Below are positions 25,040 through 33,124 of a DNA stretch of 64,000 nucleotides, piece after piece; the first letter of the stretch is position 1, and the number at the start of each line of letters is the position of its first letter. The translations under genes were made by a program, and so were the position numbers. This stretch comes from Aeromicrobium sp. Root236. Its GTDB lineage: Bacteria; Actinomycetota; Actinomycetes; Propionibacteriales; Nocardioidaceae. The notes under the pieces are model-generated. The model was given only the letters and a program-made list of their open reading frames with translations, made no database searches and had not been told where the DNA came from. The DNA lies in contig NZ_LMIS01000001.1 in assembly GCF_001428805.1 (NCBI RefSeq), positions 2,282,976 to 2,346,975 of the forward strand, in the 5' to 3' direction.

Positions 25040-25477
25040 ATGGCGGATTCGTACGTCCTGGTGCTCAACGCGAGCTACGAGCCCCTGCAGCGCGTCTCGA
25101 TGCGGCACGCGATCAAGATGCTGGTCCGCGAGGTCGCCGTCATCGAGGAGGAGGCCGGCGGATCGTTCGGCCCGTTCCCGGTGCCCAAGGTCCTGCGCCT
25201 CGTACGTTATGTCGTCACGCGCTGGATGCACCGGCGCTCCAACCTGTGCACCAAGAGCGCGATCAAGGCGCGCGACAAGATGTGCGCCTACTGCGGCGGG
25301 CGGGCCGAGACGGTCGACCACATCGTGCCGCGCAGCCGTGGCGGGACGCTGACCTGGGACAACGCCGTCGCCGCCTGTGTGCGCTGCAACCACCGCAAGG
25401 CCGACCGCACCCCGGCCGAGGCGGGCATGACGCTGCTGGTCACCCCGAAGCAGCCCCAGTTCCTCGTGGTTGCCTGA
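25040..25477 (+). CDS. HNH endonuclease family protein
   Basis: A 145-residue HNH protein of the small actinobacterial type. It starts MADSYVLVLNASYEPLQRVSMRHAIKML, then has a zinc-finger-like HNH core: MCAYCGGRAETVDHIVPRSRGGTLTWDNAVAACVRCNHRKADR, with CxxC pairs and the DH...N...H residues for metal-dependent DNA cleavage. Its cellular role is unknown; it is widespread in actinobacterial chromosomes. AAAGGGG precedes the ATG. Confidence 0.9.
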   Translation: MADSYVLVLNASYEPLQRVSMRHAIKMLVREVAVIEEEAGGSFGPFPVPKVLRLVRYVVTRWMHRRSNLCTKSAIKARDKMCAYCGGRAETVDHIVPRSRGGTLTWDNAVAACVRCNHRKADRTPAEAGMTLLVTPKQPQFLVVA

Positions 25478-25510
25478 GGTCGAGGCCGCCCGCGGCCGAG
25501 CGCCGAAGGC

Positions 25511-25551
25511 AGGTTGAGCGATCGCGGCGAAGCCGCCTGATGACGAAACCT
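25511..25551. repeat. REP-like inverted repeat between HNH and sip genes
   Basis: AGGTTGAGCGATCGCGG through GATGACGAAACCT. The ends AGGTT and AACCT are inverted, and the middle has CGGCGAAGCCG, a short palindrome. It resembles other TTGAGC/GAA-containing elements in this window. It lies between convergent genes and may also act as a transcription stop. Confidence 0.5.
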
Positions 25552-25574
25552 CGTGAGCTCACTCGAAAACGAAC

Positions 25575-26453
25575 CTAGAGCCCGACGCTCTCGTAGATGT
25601 CGTCGAGCGCGTCGAGGTAGGCACCTTGGTCGTCGCCGACCTTCTGCTCGACCTCCTTGGCCTTGGCCTGCACCTCGTCGGCGACCTGCTCGTAGCGGGC
25701 GTTCCACTTCTCCGCCTCGATCTGCCAGTAGCCGCACGTGTAGAAGTCGGCCTGCGGCCAGCCCAGCTCCCGTCGCAGGTGGCGGCGCACCGCGCGGCTC
25801 GCGCGCGCCTCGCCGGCGAGCCACACATAGCGGTCCTCGTCCGGCAGGTCACGCGACGTCACGGCATCGGCGAGGGCGTCGCAGATGTCGGTGTCCCTGC
25901 CGACAACCTGCCACGTGACCTGGACGTCGCCGGGACTCGGCAGCGGGATCTCGTCGCCGGCGTCGGTCAGCAGGACGACGACCTCGGCCTTCTGCTCCGG
26001 CTCGAGCCCGCGAAGGATCCGGGCGACCGCCGGCACGCCCGTGATGTCGGCGACCAGCAGCTGCCAGCCGACTCCGGCCGGGGCGGCATACAGACCGTGC
26101 GGCTCGATCAGCCCGACGCGGTCGCCCGGGCGGCACGTCCGCGCCCAGTCGGAGCCGACTCCCTCGTCGTGCAGGGCGATGTCGAGGTCGACGCGGGTCT
26201 CGCCGTCGACCACACGGTGGTCGGAGACGGTGTAGACCCTCGACTCCGGCTCGACGGCGCCCTCGGGCAGCGTGACGTTCCAGTCCTCGTCGATCTCCGG
26301 GATCGCGAGCTCGGCACCGGCCGGCGGGATCAGCACCCGTACGTACTCGTCGGGAACCCCGGTCGACACGAAGCCGTCGACCCCGAGGGTCACGGTGACG
26401 AGGTGGGCGGAGAGCCGGCGTCGGCCCAGCACCGTGGCGGCGTACGTCTTCAC
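25575..26453 (-). CDS. Siderophore-interacting protein (FAD-dependent ferric reductase)
   Basis: A 292-residue SIP family flavoprotein: FAD-binding half with ESRVYTVSDHRV (RxYT-type motif), PGDRVGLIEPHG, then a NAD(P)H half with WQLLVADITGVPAVARIL, YVWLAGEARASRAVRRHLRRELG and FYTCGYW. The family releases iron by reducing ferric siderophores in the cytoplasm. A Glu/Lys-rich C-terminal helix (AKEVEQKVG) follows. GTG start with GAGGGG about 8 nt upstream. An IdeR/DmdR-type iron box lies 28 bp upstream, so iron-replete repression is expected. Confidence 0.93.
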   Translation of the reverse strand: MKTYAATVLGRRRLSAHLVTVTLGVDGFVSTGVPDEYVRVLIPPAGAELAIPEIDEDWNVTLPEGAVEPESRVYTVSDHRVVDGETRVDLDIALHDEGVGSDWARTCRPGDRVGLIEPHGLYAAPAGVGWQLLVADITGVPAVARILRGLEPEQKAEVVVLLTDAGDEIPLPSPGDVQVTWQVVGRDTDICDALADAVTSRDLPDEDRYVWLAGEARASRAVRRHLRRELGWPQADFYTCGYWQIEAEKWNARYEQVADEVQAKAKEVEQKVGDDQGAYLDALDDIYESVGL

Positions 26454-26480
26454 TGTCGAGTCCCCTCGATCGGCAATTAG

Positions 26481-26499
26481 TTAGGTCAGCCTAACTTAC
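26481..26499. promoter_or_regulatory. IdeR/DmdR1-type iron box
   Basis: TTAGGTCAGCCTAACTTAC matches the consensus TTAGGTTAGGCTAACCTAA at 15 of 19 positions, with the TTAGGT and CTAAC half-sites intact. It is 28 bp upstream of the siderophore-interacting protein start and also lies 23 bp before the divergent femX-like start, so both promoters could be affected. Confidence 0.75.
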
Positions 26500-26509
26500 G
26501 GTTGGTTGG

Positions 26510-26515
26510 TAGCGT
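26510..26515 (+). promoter_or_regulatory. -10 element for a leaderless femX-like transcript
   Basis: TAGCGT lies 6 nt upstream of the GTG at 26522, and no Shine-Dalgarno is present, which fits leaderless transcription common in actinobacteria. Inference from spacing and sequence. Confidence 0.4.
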
Positions 26516-26521
26516 GGCCCG

Positions 26522-27655
26522 GTGACGTCAGCTCCCCGCCCAGGGCCCCTCAGTGTCCGGCCCATCAGCACCCCGGAGCACCTCGACTTCGTACGGAGTC
26601 GGCCTTCGGTGAGCTTCCTGCAGACCCCCGCGTGGGCGCAGGTCAAGAACGAGTGGCGAGGCGAGTCGATCGGCTGGTTCGACGGCGGCACGCTGGTCGG
26701 CGCGGCGCTCGTCCTCTACCGCCAGCTGCCCAAGGTCAAGCGCTACCTCGCCTACCTGCCCGAGGGGCCGGACATCGACTGGACGGACCCCGACCTCGGC
26801 CGGTGGCTGACTCCGCTCGCGAACCACCTCAAGCAGCAGCGCGCCTTCGGCATCCGCATGGGCCCGCCGGTGGTCACCCGTCGTTGGCACGCCGCGACGA
26901 TCAAGCAGGCGATCGCCGATCCGGTCCTCACGACACTGTCGGACGTACCCGCTGACGTGCGCGACGACGAGGCCCTCACGGTGGCCACCAGGCTGACCAG
27001 CCTGGGCTGGAAGGAGATCCCGACCGAGAACGGCTTCTCCGCCGGCCAGCCCAAGTTCAACTTCCAGCTGCCGCTCGCGGACCGCTCCGAGGACGACGTC
27101 CTGGCCGGCATGAACCAGCAGTGGCGGCGCAACATCAAGAAGGCGGCCAAGGCCGGCGTCGAGGTCGTCCGCGGTGACCGGGCCGATCTCGCGGAGTTCC
27201 ACACGGTCTACGCCGAGACCGCCGAGCGTGACCACTTCACCCCACGGCCGCTGTCCTACTTCGAACGGATGTGGGACGCGATGACTGCCGAGGAGGCCGA
27301 CCGGCTCGTGCTCTACCTCGCGCGCCACGAGGGTGATCTCGTCGCCGCGACCACGATGGTGCGGGTCGGCGAGCACGCCTGGTACTCCTACGGCGCCTCG
27401 ACCACGTCCAAGCGCGACGTACGCGGGTCGAACGCGATCCAGTGGCAGATGATGCGCGACGCCATGGCCGCGGGTGCGACGGCGTACGACATGCGTGGCA
27501 TCACCGAGACCCTCGACCCGGACGACTCGCACGTCGGCTTGATCCAGTTCAAGGTCGGCACGGGCGGCGAGGCCGTCGAGTACCTCGGCGAGTGGGACCT
27601 CCCACTCAACCGCGCGCTGCACCTCGGCTTCACCCAATACATGAAGAGGCGATGA
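26522..27655 (+). CDS. FemX/FemAB-family aminoacyltransferase (peptidoglycan bridge type)
   Basis: A 377-residue tandem-GNAT protein: SVSFLQTPAWAQVKNEWRGESIGWFDGG at the N-terminus, PKVKRYLAYLPEGPDIDW, QPKFNFQLPLADRSEDDVLAGMNQQWRRNIKKAAKAGVEVVRGD (core motif), and YSYGASTTSKRDVRGSNAIQWQMMRDAM with DMRGI. FemX-type enzymes add amino acids from aminoacyl-tRNA to the lipid II stem peptide at the inner membrane. GTG start, likely leaderless. The alanine-racemase-fold gene begins 1 bp after the stop, suggesting a linked supply of amino acid. Confidence 0.9.
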   Translation: MTSAPRPGPLSVRPISTPEHLDFVRSRPSVSFLQTPAWAQVKNEWRGESIGWFDGGTLVGAALVLYRQLPKVKRYLAYLPEGPDIDWTDPDLGRWLTPLANHLKQQRAFGIRMGPPVVTRRWHAATIKQAIADPVLTTLSDVPADVRDDEALTVATRLTSLGWKEIPTENGFSAGQPKFNFQLPLADRSEDDVLAGMNQQWRRNIKKAAKAGVEVVRGDRADLAEFHTVYAETAERDHFTPRPLSYFERMWDAMTAEEADRLVLYLARHEGDLVAATTMVRVGEHAWYSYGASTTSKRDVRGSNAIQWQMMRDAMAAGATAYDMRGITETLDPDDSHVGLIQFKVGTGGEAVEYLGEWDLPLNRALHLGFTQYMKRR

Positions 27656-27656
27656 C

Positions 27657-28691
27657 GTGACCTTCGAGCTGGACATCGATGCCGAGCGCTGGCGCCGCGG
27701 CCTGCGGGCCGTCGTCGAGAGCACGCCCGGAATCGTCCCGGTCATCAAGGGCAACGGCTACGGCCTCGGTCGCGACCTGCTGGCCAGTGAGGCGAAGGAC
27801 CTCGGGCTCGACGTGGTCGCGGTCGGCACGTACGCCGAGGTGCCGGGCGCACTGGCGGCCTTCGGCGGCGACGTCATGGTGCTCACCCCGTGGCGTCCCT
27901 TCTTCACCGACGTGCTCCACGACGAGCGGATCATCCACACGGTCGGCCGCGTCGAGGACATCGCGGCGCTCGCCGCAGGGCCCGACCCCACCGCCCGCGT
28001 CCTGATCGAGGGCGAGACCTCGATGGCGCGGCACGGTCTCGACCGGCACGAGCTCGCCGCCGCCGTGGCCGCGCTGGGTGACCTGCGGGTCGAGGGCTTC
28101 GCGATCCATTTGCCGATGGCCGGTGGCAACCTGCGCGAGGCCGAGAACTGGGCCGCCGCGCTCGAGACCTCCCAGGTCGAGACGACGACGTTCTACGCCT
28201 CGCACCTGACCGCCGCCGAGCTGACGATCCTGCGCGAACGCAGGCCGCAGCTCGACATCCGGCCCCGCATCGGCACCGCGCTGTGGCTCGGCGACCTCGG
28301 AGCGCTGGCCGTACGAGCGACCGTCCTCGACACGCATCTCGTGGCACGGGGCGAGCGGGTCGGCTACCGGCAGCGGCCCATGCCCCGTGACGGATCCCTG
28401 CTGGTCATCTCCGGCGGCACGAGCAACGGCATCGGCCTCGAGGCGCCCAAGGCGTCGGCAGGGGTCGTGCAACGCGGCAAGTCGCTCGCCAAGGGTGGGC
28501 TCGAGGCAGCCGGGTTCTCCCTGTCGCCGTTCACGATCGACGGCAAGCAGCGCTGGTTCGCCGAGCCCCCGCACATGCAGGCGAGCATGGTGTTCCTGCC
28601 CGCCTCGGCGCAGGCACCGCAGGTCGGTGACCGCGTCGACGTGGCGGTGCGGTTCACCACCGCCACGTTCGACGCCATCAACCTTGCCTGA
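27657..28691 (+). CDS. Alanine racemase-fold PLP enzyme
   Basis: A 344-residue fold-type III PLP protein. The cofactor lysine is Lys31 in VPVIKGNGYGLGRD (canonical VxKAxAYGxG). IEGETSMARHGLDRHEL matches the ExxTGMxRxG segment. The C-terminal domain has ERVGYRQRPMPRDGSLLVISGGTSNGIG, where canonical alanine racemases have SYG...GYADG, so the second-base region is divergent. It may racemise alanine or another amino acid; specificity is uncertain. It is coupled to the femX-like gene with a 1-bp gap. Confidence 0.8.
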   Translation: MTFELDIDAERWRRGLRAVVESTPGIVPVIKGNGYGLGRDLLASEAKDLGLDVVAVGTYAEVPGALAAFGGDVMVLTPWRPFFTDVLHDERIIHTVGRVEDIAALAAGPDPTARVLIEGETSMARHGLDRHELAAAVAALGDLRVEGFAIHLPMAGGNLREAENWAAALETSQVETTTFYASHLTAAELTILRERRPQLDIRPRIGTALWLGDLGALAVRATVLDTHLVARGERVGYRQRPMPRDGSLLVISGGTSNGIGLEAPKASAGVVQRGKSLAKGGLEAAGFSLSPFTIDGKQRWFAEPPHMQASMVFLPASAQAPQVGDRVDVAVRFTTATFDAINLA

Positions 28692-28713
28692 GGTCCGGCC
28701 GCCTCAGTGACGA

Positions 28714-28744
28714 GCGTGGCGGGGAGCCGTAGCCCTCGCCACGC
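28714..28744. terminator. Bidirectional hairpin terminator between alr-like and PBP genes
   Basis: GCGTGGCG (28714-28721) pairs perfectly with CGCCACGC (28737-28744) around a 15-nt loop that can add GGG/CCC pairs. It sits between convergent gene ends; there is no T-tract. Confidence 0.55.
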
Positions 28745-28749
28745 CGACG

Positions 28750-31164
28750 TCACGTCAGCAGTGGAGCGTCGTCCGCCTCGTCGTCCTCGGGCCGCCGCAG
28801 TCCGAGGACTCCGATCAACGGCACCATGAACACCCAGCCGTTGTTGTCAGGCAGGGTGCACCGCGGGTTGGTGAGCGGGCTCCAGTCTCCACCCGCGGCC
28901 TCGCACGCCGCCTTGCTGGACTGCGGATCCTGCGTGGGAGTCACACAGGTGTTGGTGTTCGGGTCGAGCACCTGCGGCGGATCGCACGTCACCGGTGGCT
29001 TCGGCTCGCAGCCGAGGTTGCCGTCCGGCTGCTCGTTCGGCCCACAACGCTCCTGGGTCGGCTTCGGCTTCGGCTTGGCGACGCACTTGGTCTTGTTGTC
29101 GTTGAGCTGCTCGTCGCTGTCGCACTTGGGCGCCGGCTTCTTGTAGGTCGTGCCCTTGCTCGACTTGATGTTGGCCGGCTTGGGGAACGTCCCGCAGTCC
29201 GTGCCTTCGAGCGCGGAGTTCATGTACGTCTGGAAGGTCTTGGCCGGGATCTGGCCGCCGAAGAACGGGACCATGTAGCCCTCGAGGTCGCCGTTGCCCA
29301 GCTTGCCGCGGTTGTACATGACGGCGGTGGCGAGCTTGGGCGTGTAGCCGGCGAACCATGACGACGACACGTGCTGGTCGTCGTCGGGGCCCGCGGTCGC
29401 CGTGCCGGTCTTGCCCGCCGTCGGACAGATCGTCTTGGCGTTCGAGCCGGTGCCGGCGCCGCCGGAGTTGACGACCTTCTGCATCGCCGCGATGGCGTCG
29501 GCGGCGACGTCCTTGGGGATCGCCTGCTCGGTCTTGACCTTGTGCTTGTGCAGGGTCTTGCCGTGCACGTCCTTGACCGACTCGATGATGTACCAGTCGG
29601 CCCGCTTGCCGTCGGCGGCGATCGTCGCGTAGGCATTCGCCATGTCGACCGGGGCCACGGGCTCGATTCCCAGCGGGGTGGACAGCGGGGGGCCGTCCCT
29701 CCTCAACCGGTCGAGCGGCCCGCTCGGGATGCCGGCCTGCGCGGCCGCCTCCAGCGTCTTCTCCGGGCCGTCCTTCATCTGGTCCATGAGGTCGACGAAT
29801 GCGGTGTTGATCGACTTCTGGGTCGCGAACTCCAGCGGCACGTTGCCGAACGACTCACCGCCGCTGTCACCCTGGTTCTCGGTGATCACCTTGCCGTTGA
29901 TGATCAGCGGCGAGGCGCCGTTGAGCTTGGTCTTGAGGCTGTAGCCGTTCTCCAGGGCGGCGATCAGCGCGAATGCCTTGAAGGTCGAGCCCGGCTGGGT
30001 CCTCTCGGTCGCCCAGTTGAACTGGTTCTTGAGGTAGTCGCGGCCTGCGTACATCGCCTGCACGGCACCCGTGCCAGGCTTGATCGAGACCAAGGACTGG
30101 TGCAGCTCCTTCTTGCCTGCCGGACGATGCGCCTTGATGGCCGCGATCGCTTCCTTCTGCTTCCGGTAGTCGAAGGTCGTGACGATGCGGTAGCCAGCAC
30201 CGTCGACCTCCTCCGGGGTGAAGTCCAGCGCGTCCATCTTCTCCTTGACGAGCTGGAGGAGGTAGCCCTTGGAACCGCTGAAGCGGTTGACCTCACGCTT
30301 GGGGGCGAACTTCGGCAGGTGGTCGTCGAACCGCGCGGCCTGCTCGGCCGTGATGGCGCCGTCCTTGACCATGCCTCCGAGCACGTAGCGGAAGCGCGGA
30401 CCGATGCGGTCCTCGGCGCCCTCCGCATACGGGTCGTAGTAGGTCGGGCTGTTGATGATCGTCGCGAGGATCGCCGACTGCGCGTAGTTGAGCTGCGAGG
30501 CGGGCTTGTCGAAGTAGGTCTTGGAGGCCACCTCGACGCCGTAGGCGCCGTTGCCGAAGTAGATCGTGTTGAGGTAGCCCTCGAGGATCTGCTTCTTGCT
30601 CAGCTGGTTGTGGATCTTGATCGAGAGGATCGCTTCCTTGACCTTGCGCTTGTAGGACTGCTCCTGGGTCAGGTAGAGGATCTTGACGTACTGCTGCGTG
30701 ATCGTGGATCCGCCACCCTGGATCTCACCGCTGGTCGCGTTGTTGCGCGCGGCGCGGATGATGCCCTTGATGTCGATGCCGCGGTTGGAGTAGAAGGAGC
30801 GGTCCTCGGCGGCGATCGCGGCGGCCTGCATCGAGGCCGGGATCTCGTCGATGCCGATGCTCTCGCGGTCCTGCGTCGCGAACGTGCCGAGCACGTGCTT
30901 GCCGTCGGAGTAGTAGACCTTGGTGGTCTGCGTCTGGAACGCCGCGTTCTCGCTCGGGATGCTGATGCTGCGGTAGAGGATGAAGAACGTGGCGGCGAGG
31001 AACAGCACGCCCAGCACGCCCAGCAGGGACACCCAGCGGATCGTCTTGAGCCACCATGGGCCGCGACCGCCGATCTTGCGGAGGAACGCCTTGAACCGTC
31101 CGCCGTCGGCGTCGGGGCGCGCTGCTTTCTTTCGCTGTGCTGGCAAGGGTCCGTCTACCTCCAT
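28750..31164 (-). CDS. Bifunctional penicillin-binding protein (transglycosylase/transpeptidase)
   Basis: An 804-residue class A PBP. A basic cytoplasmic tail precedes TM 43-64; the GT51 domain has catalytic Glu120 (AAEDRSFYSNRG) and GGGSTITQQYVK (150-161). The transpeptidase domain has STFK (Ser393-Lys396), SIN (451-453) and KTGTA (585-589). It polymerises and crosslinks peptidoglycan outside the membrane. The tail after about 690 carries three Cys-bounded loops and a final hydrophobic segment GWVFMVPLIGVLGL before an acidic end. ATG at 31164 was chosen for GGGAT upstream; 39 upstream in-frame codons lack similarity. Confidence 0.93.
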   Translation of the reverse strand: MEVDGPLPAQRKKAARPDADGGRFKAFLRKIGGRGPWWLKTIRWVSLLGVLGVLFLAATFFILYRSISIPSENAAFQTQTTKVYYSDGKHVLGTFATQDRESIGIDEIPASMQAAAIAAEDRSFYSNRGIDIKGIIRAARNNATSGEIQGGGSTITQQYVKILYLTQEQSYKRKVKEAILSIKIHNQLSKKQILEGYLNTIYFGNGAYGVEVASKTYFDKPASQLNYAQSAILATIINSPTYYDPYAEGAEDRIGPRFRYVLGGMVKDGAITAEQAARFDDHLPKFAPKREVNRFSGSKGYLLQLVKEKMDALDFTPEEVDGAGYRIVTTFDYRKQKEAIAAIKAHRPAGKKELHQSLVSIKPGTGAVQAMYAGRDYLKNQFNWATERTQPGSTFKAFALIAALENGYSLKTKLNGASPLIINGKVITENQGDSGGESFGNVPLEFATQKSINTAFVDLMDQMKDGPEKTLEAAAQAGIPSGPLDRLRRDGPPLSTPLGIEPVAPVDMANAYATIAADGKRADWYIIESVKDVHGKTLHKHKVKTEQAIPKDVAADAIAAMQKVVNSGGAGTGSNAKTICPTAGKTGTATAGPDDDQHVSSSWFAGYTPKLATAVMYNRGKLGNGDLEGYMVPFFGGQIPAKTFQTYMNSALEGTDCGTFPKPANIKSSKGTTYKKPAPKCDSDEQLNDNKTKCVAKPKPKPTQERCGPNEQPDGNLGCEPKPPVTCDPPQVLDPNTNTCVTPTQDPQSSKAACEAAGGDWSPLTNPRCTLPDNNGWVFMVPLIGVLGLRRPEDDEADDAPLLT

Positions 31165-31273
31165 GGGGATCCCGGAATCGGATCCGTCAACGACCAAGTG
31201 TGCCGAACCTACCTGAGGAATGGTTAATCGCCGGGGGTCCGCGTGTGCTGGGTCACGAAGACCGGGGTGTTGC

Positions 31274-31306
31274 CGATACACCGATTAGATGTATCGTTCC
31301 GATATA
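31274..31306. promoter_or_regulatory. Operator-like inverted repeats upstream of the PadR gene
   Basis: CGATACA (31274-31280), 9 bp, TGTATCG (31290-31296) is a perfect inverted repeat; TGTATCG also pairs with CGATATA (31300-31306) across TTC with one mismatch. PadR proteins bind such dyads, often in their own promoters. Position 34 bp before the PadR start suggests autoregulation and possibly control of the divergent PBP gene. Confidence 0.55.
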
Positions 31307-31339
31307 CGAACAAATGACACACTTTGTCAGGACGGGTAG

Positions 31340-31936
31340 ATGACACGACGCGGCGCGGCACTCGAGGTGGCGGTCCTTGGACTGCTCCACGATGCCCCGA
31401 TGCACGGCTACGAGCTGCGCAAGCAGGTCAACGCCCTGCTCGGCTGGAGTCGCATCCTGTCCTACGGCACGCTCTATCCCTGCCTCAAGGCGCTCGGCAA
31501 GGCCGGCTACATCGTGGCCGACGAGACCACCGAGGCAGAGGGACGGGCACGCCGCGGACGCATCGTCTACAAGCTCACGGCCGAGGGCAAGGAACATTTC
31601 AGCCAGGCACTCGAGGACTCCGGTCCATCGACGTGGGACGACGAGACGTTCGGCGTACGGTTCGCGTTCTTCGCGCGCACCGATGCCGCCTCGAGGGTTC
31701 GCATCCTCGAGGGACGACGAAGCCGACTGGAGGAACGACTCGACAACGTCCGCAAGGCAGGACAGCGGAAGCGGGACCGGGTCGACGCCTACACGTTGGA
31801 GCTGCAGCGGCACGGCCTGGAGTCGGTCGAGCGCGAGGTCACCTGGTTGACCGAGCTCATCGACCGCGAACGCTCCGGTGGCTATCCCGACGCAGCCGGC
31901 ACGACCAGCACAGACCTCAACACGACCGAGAAGTAA
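31340..31936 (+). CDS. PadR family transcriptional regulator
   Basis: A 198-residue PadR-type protein: N-terminal winged helix MTRRGAALEVAVLGLLHDAPMHGYELRKQVNALLG, recognition-helix region ILSYGTLYPCLKALGKAGYI, and wing GRIVYKLTAEGKEHF. A long C-terminal helical dimerisation part (RVRILEGRRSRLEERLDNVRK; ESVEREVTWLTELIDRER) follows. It lies 21 bp before the inositol-phosphate synthase gene in the same direction, so its transcript probably includes ino1, as known in related actinobacteria. Confidence 0.9.
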   Translation: MTRRGAALEVAVLGLLHDAPMHGYELRKQVNALLGWSRILSYGTLYPCLKALGKAGYIVADETTEAEGRARRGRIVYKLTAEGKEHFSQALEDSGPSTWDDETFGVRFAFFARTDAASRVRILEGRRSRLEERLDNVRKAGQRKRDRVDAYTLELQRHGLESVEREVTWLTELIDRERSGGYPDAAGTTSTDLNTTEK

Positions 31937-31957
31937 CACATCAATGAAGGAGAACCC

Positions 31958-33037
31958 ATGGGTTCGGTACGCGTAGCAATTGTGGGTGTGGGCAACTGCG
32001 CCACGTCCCTGATCCAGGGCGTCGAGTACTACAAGGACGCTGACCCCGAGGGCAACGTCCCCGGGCTCATGCACGTCGAGTTCGGTGAGTACCACGTCAA
32101 GGACATCGAGTTCGTCGCCGCGTTCGACGTCGACGCCAAGAAGGTCGGCTTCGACCTCTCCGAGGCGACGCAGGCCAGCGAGAACAACACGATCAAGATC
32201 GCCGACGTGCCGCCCACCGGCGTCATCGTCCAGAAGGGCAACACGCTCGACGGACTCGGCAAGTACTACCGCGAGACGATCGAGGAGTCCGACGCCCCGG
32301 CAGTCGACATCGTCCAGGTCCTCAAGGACACCAAGGCCGACGTCCTCGTCTCCTACCTCCCGGTGGGCTCCGAAGAGGCCGACAAGTTCTACGCGCAGTG
32401 CGCCATCGACGCCAAGGTCGCGTTCGTCAACGCGCTGCCCGTGTTCATCGCGTCCGACCCCGAGTGGGCCAAGAAGTTCGAGGACGCCGGCGTCCCGATC
32501 ATCGGTGACGACATCAAGAGCCAGGTCGGCGCCACCATCACGCACCGCGTCATGGCCAAGCTGTTCCAGGACCGCGGCGTCGTGCTCGACCGCACCTACC
32601 AGCTCAACGTCGGCGGCAACATGGACTTCAAGAACATGCTCGAGCGTGACCGCCTCGAGTCCAAGAAGATCTCCAAGACGCAGGCCGTGACGTCCAACCT
32701 CAACCACGACCTCGGTGCCAAGAACGTGCACATCGGCCCGAGCGACTACGTCCAGTGGCTCGACGACCGCAAGTGGGCGTACGTCCGCCTCGAGGGTCGC
32801 GCGTTCGGTGACGTCCCCCTCAACCTCGAGTACAAGCTCGAGGTCTGGGACTCGCCCAACTCCGCCGGCATCATCATCGACGCGATCCGCGCAGCCAAGA
32901 TCGCCAAGGACCGCAACATCGGCGGCGCGCTGCTGTCGGCGTCGTCGTACCTGATGAAGTCGCCCCCGGAGCAGCGTCCCGACGACCTCGGTCGCGAGAT
33001 GCTCGAGAAGTACATCGCGGGTGAAGTCGAGCGTTAA
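31958..33037 (+). CDS. ino1: Inositol-3-phosphate synthase
   Basis: A 359-residue actinobacterial myo-inositol-1-phosphate synthase: [22 protein letters not shown] (NAD-binding), [67 protein letters not shown] and the catalytic-lysine segments [10 protein letters not shown] and [13 protein letters not shown]. It converts glucose 6-phosphate to inositol phosphate, the entry to mycothiol and phosphatidylinositol. The ATG follows GAAGGAG by 6 nt. Downstream are a palindromic repeat and a hairpin. Confidence 0.97.
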   Translation: MGSVRVAIVGVGNCATSLIQGVEYYKDADPEGNVPGLMHVEFGEYHVKDIEFVAAFDVDAKKVGFDLSEATQASENNTIKIADVPPTGVIVQKGNTLDGLGKYYRETIEESDAPAVDIVQVLKDTKADVLVSYLPVGSEEADKFYAQCAIDAKVAFVNALPVFIASDPEWAKKFEDAGVPIIGDDIKSQVGATITHRVMAKLFQDRGVVLDRTYQLNVGGNMDFKNMLERDRLESKKISKTQAVTSNLNHDLGAKNVHIGPSDYVQWLDDRKWAYVRLEGRAFGDVPLNLEYKLEVWDSPNSAGIIIDAIRAAKIAKDRNIGGALLSASSYLMKSPPEQRPDDLGREMLEKYIAGEVER

Positions 33038-33044
33038 GCATTTG

Positions 33045-33090
33045 GTTCCTTGAGCTTGTCGAAAGGATCCTTTCGAGAGGCGTGAGGAAC
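33045..33090. repeat. Nested palindromic REP-like element
   Basis: The core at 33059-33076 is a perfect 18-bp palindrome (TCGAAAGGATCCTTTCGA); outer arms GTTCCT (33045-33050) and AGGAAC (33085-33090) are also inverted. It contains the TTGAGCTTGTCGAA string seen in degenerate form at 35217-35235 (TGAGCCCGTCGAAGGAC). Located between convergent ino1 and tetR genes. Confidence 0.65.
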
Positions 33091-33095
33091 GAGAG

Positions 33096-33120
33096 GGGCC
33101 GGTCCCATGGGGGCCGGCCC
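33096..33120. terminator. Hairpin terminator downstream of ino1
   Basis: GGGCCGG (33096-33102) pairs with CCGGCCC (33114-33120), loop TCCCATGGGGG, followed by TTCGTC. It can serve ino1 and the convergent tetR gene. Confidence 0.6.
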
Positions 33121-33124
33121 TTCG

